Positions 60,812 through 64,000 of a stretch of DNA of 64,000 bases are shown here, one piece after another. A model generated the notes under the pieces. That model saw only the letters and a list, made by a program, of their open reading frames with translations, had not been told where the DNA came from and did not search any database. The translations under genes were made by a program, and so were the position numbers. How positions within the stretch are numbered: position 1 is the stretch's first letter; each line of letters begins with the position of its first letter. Source of the DNA: UBA6912 sp041611095 (lineage in GTDB: Bacteria > Actinomycetota > Acidimicrobiia > Spongiisociales > UBA5794); contig JBFINP010000001.1 in NCBI GenBank assembly GCA_041611095.1, positions 143,048 through 207,047 on the forward strand. Direction: 5' to 3'.

Positions 60812-62272
60812 TCACGGCAATTCGAACAGATACACCGCGTTCGGAGCGAACGCTGTGGGCGGAACGCTGGCCATCGCGAGTGAGCCGCGCAGAGCCAGGC
60901 GGGCGAGGAGCGGTGCGGATTCCAGAATGACCTCGTAGCCGTCCCAGGTCTCCCCGGCAGGGGAGAACACCCAGAACGACGGGGTGCCCCCCGACGCACC
61001 GGTCGTGATGACCGTGTCACCGCTGATTCTTGCCTCGTCGCCGAAACCCGCACTGCCCTCGGCGACGACCTGCCCGACCCACGTGGACCCGTTCCAGGTG
61101 TACAGGTATACGCCTCCCGGCCCACCCGGGCCCGGGGATGCGCCGCTGGCGCCGACGAGGATTCGGTCCCCATCGACGTCGACACTCGACCCGAACACCT
61201 CACCATCCCATGGATGTGCGAGGCGCGTCACGCTCCATGTCGCTCCGTCCCGACGGGCCGCATAGGCGGTATCCGCCCACGGATCGCCAAAGGCGAGGAT
61301 GTCACCGTCCAGGTCGATGGGTCCGGGCACGCCACCAGCACCCACGACGTCGAGCTCACGGAGCTCGTGGAGCCACTCCGTGCCGGTCCAGTTCAGCTCG
61401 ACGAACTGCAGCGAACCCCAGCGCGCCACGATACGGTCGCCGTCGATGGCGACCGTCCCCTCGAAACCACCCTCGTACGGAAGCGGGATGCGCTCGTCGA
61501 CCCAGCCGGCGCCGTCTCGCTGAAACACGTACACCACGGGAGTCAGGCCATACGCCGTCACCACGACGCGGTCACCCGATGCCGCCAGCCCGAGCGGAGA
61601 GATCTCTTCGAAATCCGGACTGGTGGGTTCGAGCACGGTGGGCAGCCACCACCCTGCCATCGGAGTGAAGAACACCACGGTGCTGCCACCGGCCGCGACA
61701 ACACCGGCGTCGGCGAATGCGACGGTCCAGCCCAGCGACTTGTCCTCCGCATCGCCACCCGTCAGCTCGACGGACCACTCCATGCCTGGGACCAACTCTG
61801 GCCGGGGGGATGGCGTGAAGGGGGTGAGTTGCAGCGCACGACCGAGAAGCGAGGCCATCTGGCTGCGCTTCAGCGGGTCTCCCGCGCAGAAGTGGTCGTT
61901 GTCCGGCGGGTTGCATCCCTTGGTGATGCCCGCTGCAGCCAGCGCGTCGATGTCCGGCTCGAAGATCGACCCTGCATCGTCGACGAACGCATCCTCACTC
62001 GAAGACGGGAGGTCGAGCGACCGCACCAGAAACGCCGCCATCTCGCCCCGCGTCACCGCACGGCCCGGGCAGTAATGGATGTTGAGGGGCGGGTCGCATC
62101 CGCGAGTGACGCCTGCGGCGGCGATCGCCTCGATGTAGCCCTCGTGGACGTCGCCGTCGTCGTCGACGAACGTGCCGCCTGGCGGCAGGTCCTCCGTAGC
62201 GGCGGCAGCCCCAGGCACCGCCAGCACGACGACCATCACCAGCAGCCCGATCCGTCGGGTCAGCTCGAGCAC
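60812..62272 (-). CDS. SLH-domain surface protein with beta-propeller-like C-terminus
   Basis: 486 residues. Signal peptide (RIGLLVMVVVLAVPGAAAA), then two S-layer-homology repeats with the actinobacterial Cys-containing pattern: GTFVDDDGDVHEGYIEAIAA with GVTRGCDPPLNIHYCPG, and FVDDAGSIFEPDIDALAAAG with GITKGCNPPDNDHFCAG. The remaining 340 residues consist of repeated Trp/Asp-rich blades (VVVFFTPMAGWW, GDRIVARWGSL, DVDGDRILVGASG), suggesting an FG-GAP-like propeller. SLH anchoring usually uses three repeats; only two are seen. GTG at 62272 has GAGGTGA 3 nt upstream. Cell-surface function unknown. Confidence 0.8.
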   Translation of the reverse strand: MLELTRRIGLLVMVVVLAVPGAAAATEDLPPGGTFVDDDGDVHEGYIEAIAAAGVTRGCDPPLNIHYCPGRAVTRGEMAAFLVRSLDLPSSSEDAFVDDAGSIFEPDIDALAAAGITKGCNPPDNDHFCAGDPLKRSQMASLLGRALQLTPFTPSPRPELVPGMEWSVELTGGDAEDKSLGWTVAFADAGVVAAGGSTVVFFTPMAGWWLPTVLEPTSPDFEEISPLGLAASGDRVVVTAYGLTPVVYVFQRDGAGWVDERIPLPYEGGFEGTVAIDGDRIVARWGSLQFVELNWTGTEWLHELRELDVVGAGGVPGPIDLDGDILAFGDPWADTAYAARRDGATWSVTRLAHPWDGEVFGSSVDVDGDRILVGASGASPGPGGPGGVYLYTWNGSTWVGQVVAEGSAGFGDEARISGDTVITTGASGGTPSFWVFSPAGETWDGYEVILESAPLLARLALRGSLAMASVPPTAFAPNAVYLFELP

Positions 62273-62379
62273 GGCTCACCTCGCGATACTGCGGGTTGCG
62301 AACACCGACATCGTCGCGTGGTTGCGGCCCCAGGGTCAGTGCCGGTCGGCCCCCCTCGGCCCGGGCTGACGCCTCGAGC

Positions 62380-62430
62380 CGACGAGCGTGCGTCCACGCG
62401 TCACCATCGACCGCGTCACCACCATCGTCA
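62380..62430. repeat. Diverged copy of the 60377 gene-end inverted repeat
   Basis: CGACGAGCGTGCGTCCACGC at 62380 and the later GACCGCGTCACCACCATCGTC (62409-62429, given up to 20: ACCGCGTCACCACCATCGTC) resemble the two arms of 60377-60426 with several substitutions. It lies directly behind the stop of the RamB/ScfR-like gene. Confidence 0.45.
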
Positions 62431-63867
62431 GGTTTGCCCTTCGAGGAACTCGTACAGCTCCGTGAGGTCGACGCCGGGGATGGTCTCGACCGGCATGGCG
62501 GCGAGCACGTGGCTGTTGGGGCGGACCGATGGCCACACCCAGCCGTCCCATCGTGACGCCAGCTCGCCGTCGGGCCGCCGGCAGCAGGCGCGATCCGGAC
62601 AGCGGGAAACCGAGTGCCGTTTCGTCTGCCGGCCCCGGAAGGACTGGGCCTCGTCGAAACGGACCCCGACGGTGATCGCCGCGTAGGGCTCGCGACCGGC
62701 ATCGACATGGGTCCCGCACCAGAACGTGCCACTGGACGTGTCGGTGTATTGGTAGTGCATCGAGAACTTGTCCTCCGAGCGGAACGCCTGCCGGGTCCCC
62801 CACTCCCGGCACAGCCGCTGCCCTTCGATGGCGCCGACGGAGTTGCGGGGAAACGGCACGCCGTTGTTCTCGTACGCCTTCCAGATGATGCCGAGCTCGT
62901 CCGAACGCACGAAGTGGACCGGCATCCCCAGGTGCTCGGTGGCGAGGTTGGTGAAGCGGTGCGCCGCCATCTCATACGAGACGTAGAACCCATCTCGAAG
63001 ATCTTCGATCGAGAGGTCGCGCTCGGCCTTGGCATGGGTGAGCATCGGCACGACCGCCACCTCAGGGACCAGCACGGCTCCGGCGAAGTAGTTGACCTCG
63101 ACGCGCTGGCGTAGGAAGTCGGCGAAGTCGGCGGGCTCGGGATGATCGAGAGCAAAGTGACCGAGGGTCTGGACCACGACCGACCGTGCACCGCGCGTCG
63201 ACATCGAGTCGCGCTGCGGAACGAAGATGCGCCGGTTGCGCAGGTCCGTCACGGAGCGCACGGCCGATGGGACCCGCTGCGAGCGGTGGACCGTGAACCC
63301 GAAGTGGGCGGCGAGACCTTGGATGTCACCCTCGGTCAGCGCCCCCTGCCCGCCGTACCCGGCCCTGGCGACGACATCGCGCGCCACGTCCTCGATCTCG
63401 CCGAAGTAGTTGCCGCGCTCGCGCATCTCGGCCCGAAGCTCGGAGTTGGCGATCCTCGCCTCCTCGCGGGTGACGATCGTCGGGTGCGCCCGACCCTTGA
63501 GCTCCTCGAAGAGCCGAACGATGTGCTCGAGGACCGCATCCGGGATCTTGGCGCTGGGGCGCAGGTGCGGCAGCCCGAGGTCCTGGTAGAGCGGATCGTC
63601 CTGTGCCCGCTCGAGGGCGATCTCGAGCGCCGCGCGCCGCGACGGTGCCTCGGGTTTGATGAGCTCTGTCGCGGCGACATCGAGAGCGTCGGCGATGGCG
63701 TTGATGAGGCTCAACCGTGGCTCTCGCTTGCCGTTCTCGAGCATCGAGAGGTATGGCGCCGCCTTGCCGACGCGCTCCCCGAGATCGTCGAGCGTCATTC
63801 CGCGCCGGCGTCGGAAGTGCCTGATGCGGTGACCGAGGACAACGGGATCAACCGCTTGAACTCCCAT
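62428..63867 (-). CDS. RamB/ScfR-type transcriptional regulator of short-chain fatty acid/acetate metabolism
   Basis: 479 residues. N-terminal Xre-type helix-turn-helix (GHRIRHFRRRRGMTLDDLGE, APYLSMLENGKREPRLSLIN), a central ImmA/IrrE-like region (RIFVPQRDSMSTRGARSVVV, LGHFALDHPEPADFADFLRQ) and a C-terminal ScfR domain with Cys (SVSRCPDRACCRR). The family includes RamB and MsmR/PrpR-like regulators that bind TTTGCA/TTGCAA boxes and control isocitrate lyase, acetate or propionate genes. Such boxes lie directly upstream, shared with a divergent gene. ATG at 63867; no ribosome site, start moderately certain. Confidence 0.87.
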   Translation of the reverse strand: MGVQAVDPVVLGHRIRHFRRRRGMTLDDLGERVGKAAPYLSMLENGKREPRLSLINAIADALDVAATELIKPEAPSRRAALEIALERAQDDPLYQDLGLPHLRPSAKIPDAVLEHIVRLFEELKGRAHPTIVTREEARIANSELRAEMRERGNYFGEIEDVARDVVARAGYGGQGALTEGDIQGLAAHFGFTVHRSQRVPSAVRSVTDLRNRRIFVPQRDSMSTRGARSVVVQTLGHFALDHPEPADFADFLRQRVEVNYFAGAVLVPEVAVVPMLTHAKAERDLSIEDLRDGFYVSYEMAAHRFTNLATEHLGMPVHFVRSDELGIIWKAYENNGVPFPRNSVGAIEGQRLCREWGTRQAFRSEDKFSMHYQYTDTSSGTFWCGTHVDAGREPYAAITVGVRFDEAQSFRGRQTKRHSVSRCPDRACCRRPDGELASRWDGWVWPSVRPNSHVLAAMPVETIPGVDLTELYEFLEGQT

Positions 63868-63900
63868 CTCAATAACTGCGCATTCTGTCGAGGAGTGAAG

Positions 63901-63933
63901 TTTGCATGATCTTTGCATCGTATCAGCTTGCAA
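63901..63933. promoter_or_regulatory. Cluster of TTTGCA/TTGCAA boxes between regulator and divergent gene
   Basis: TTTGCA at 63901-63906 and 63912-63917 (11 bp apart, one helical turn) and TTGCAA at 63928-63933, inside CTTGCAAG. These resemble known RamB half-sites. Their position between the divergent starts suggests autoregulation plus control of the right-hand gene. Confidence 0.5.
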
Positions 63934-63985
63934 GTCCGAGGTTCCTTGCCAATCTGGCGTCGTCGGCGACAAGGAGCCACCCCCA

Positions 63986-64000
63986 ATGCCTCAAGGATTC
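63986..64000 (+). CDS. Start of a gene cut by the right edge, possibly isocitrate lyase
   Basis: ATG at 63986 with AAGGAG 9 nt upstream; only MPQGF is visible. Position next to a RamB/ScfR-like regulator and its boxes suggests isocitrate lyase (aceA), but this is inference from context only. Confidence 0.4.

Noticed and set aside
61214..62686. 490-codon plus-strand frame opposite the SLH protein
   Set aside because: Antisense of a clearly coding gene; Arg/His-rich and without domains.

Overview
The window is 64 kb of very GC-rich, densely packed bacterial chromosome. It most resembles an actinobacterium of the Acidimicrobiia type. The support is inference from content: an AdnAB helicase-nuclease pair, an F420-dependent (LLM) oxidoreductase, a RamB/ScfR-type regulator, a Cys-containing SLH surface protein, Rv0958/Rv0959-like AAA+/VWA genes, and many leaderless TANNNT-N6-8-start promoters. 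I found no rRNA, tRNA, CRISPR array, insertion sequence, prophage or origin.

Layout. 1-5.1 kb: a minus-strand operon of a two-permease NMT1/THI5-type ABC importer followed by a nitrilase-family amidohydrolase and a SnoaL-like protein cut by the left edge. 5.1-8.4 kb: a Pat-like GNAT, an amylosucrase and a PH/SHOCT membrane protein. 8.4-10.1 kb: two long non-coding, hairpin-rich blocks flanking a small lipoprotein gene; they share their ends and are rich in UUCG and GNRA hairpins when read on the minus strand. These are the best candidate for an undescribed element. 10.2-16.5 kb: a RecB-like nuclease, glutamate dehydrogenase, a DUF488 protein and an OpuC-type osmoprotectant importer. 16.5-23.3 kb: YceH and AdnAB.

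23.3-32.3 kb: D-aminoacyl-tRNA deacylase, a DUF368 protein, an LLM oxidoreductase, a CPA2 antiporter coupled to a TrkA/USP protein, a class III CoA-transferase and an ABC-2 exporter. 32.3-38.7 kb: a tightly overlapping NurA-HerA-SbcD(Mre11)-SbcC(Rad50) operon of archaeal type. 38.8-51.3 kb: mostly single genes, including a double GNAT, a second CPA2 antiporter, nucleoside hydrolase with ribokinase, a PQQ-type sugar dehydrogenase, an IF-1/RRM pair, an MFS protein, CHAD, MsrB and a frameshifted GYD gene.

51.4-60.4 kb: a form I aerobic CO dehydrogenase module (coxM-coxS-coxL, xdhC-YHS, MobA-like transferase) sitting between an AAA+ chelatase-type ATPase and its likely VWA partner. 60.4-64 kb: a small conserved-looking protein, an SLH/propeller surface protein, and a RamB/ScfR-like regulator with TTTGCA/TTGCAA sites next to the start of a gene cut by the right edge, possibly isocitrate lyase.

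Taken together, the genes suggest an aerobic heterotroph that can supplement energy with atmospheric CO, salvages nitrogen from ureido, pyrimidine and nucleoside compounds, and carries at least three DNA-end-processing systems (AdnAB, NurA-HerA-Mre11-Rad50 and a solo RecB-like nuclease).
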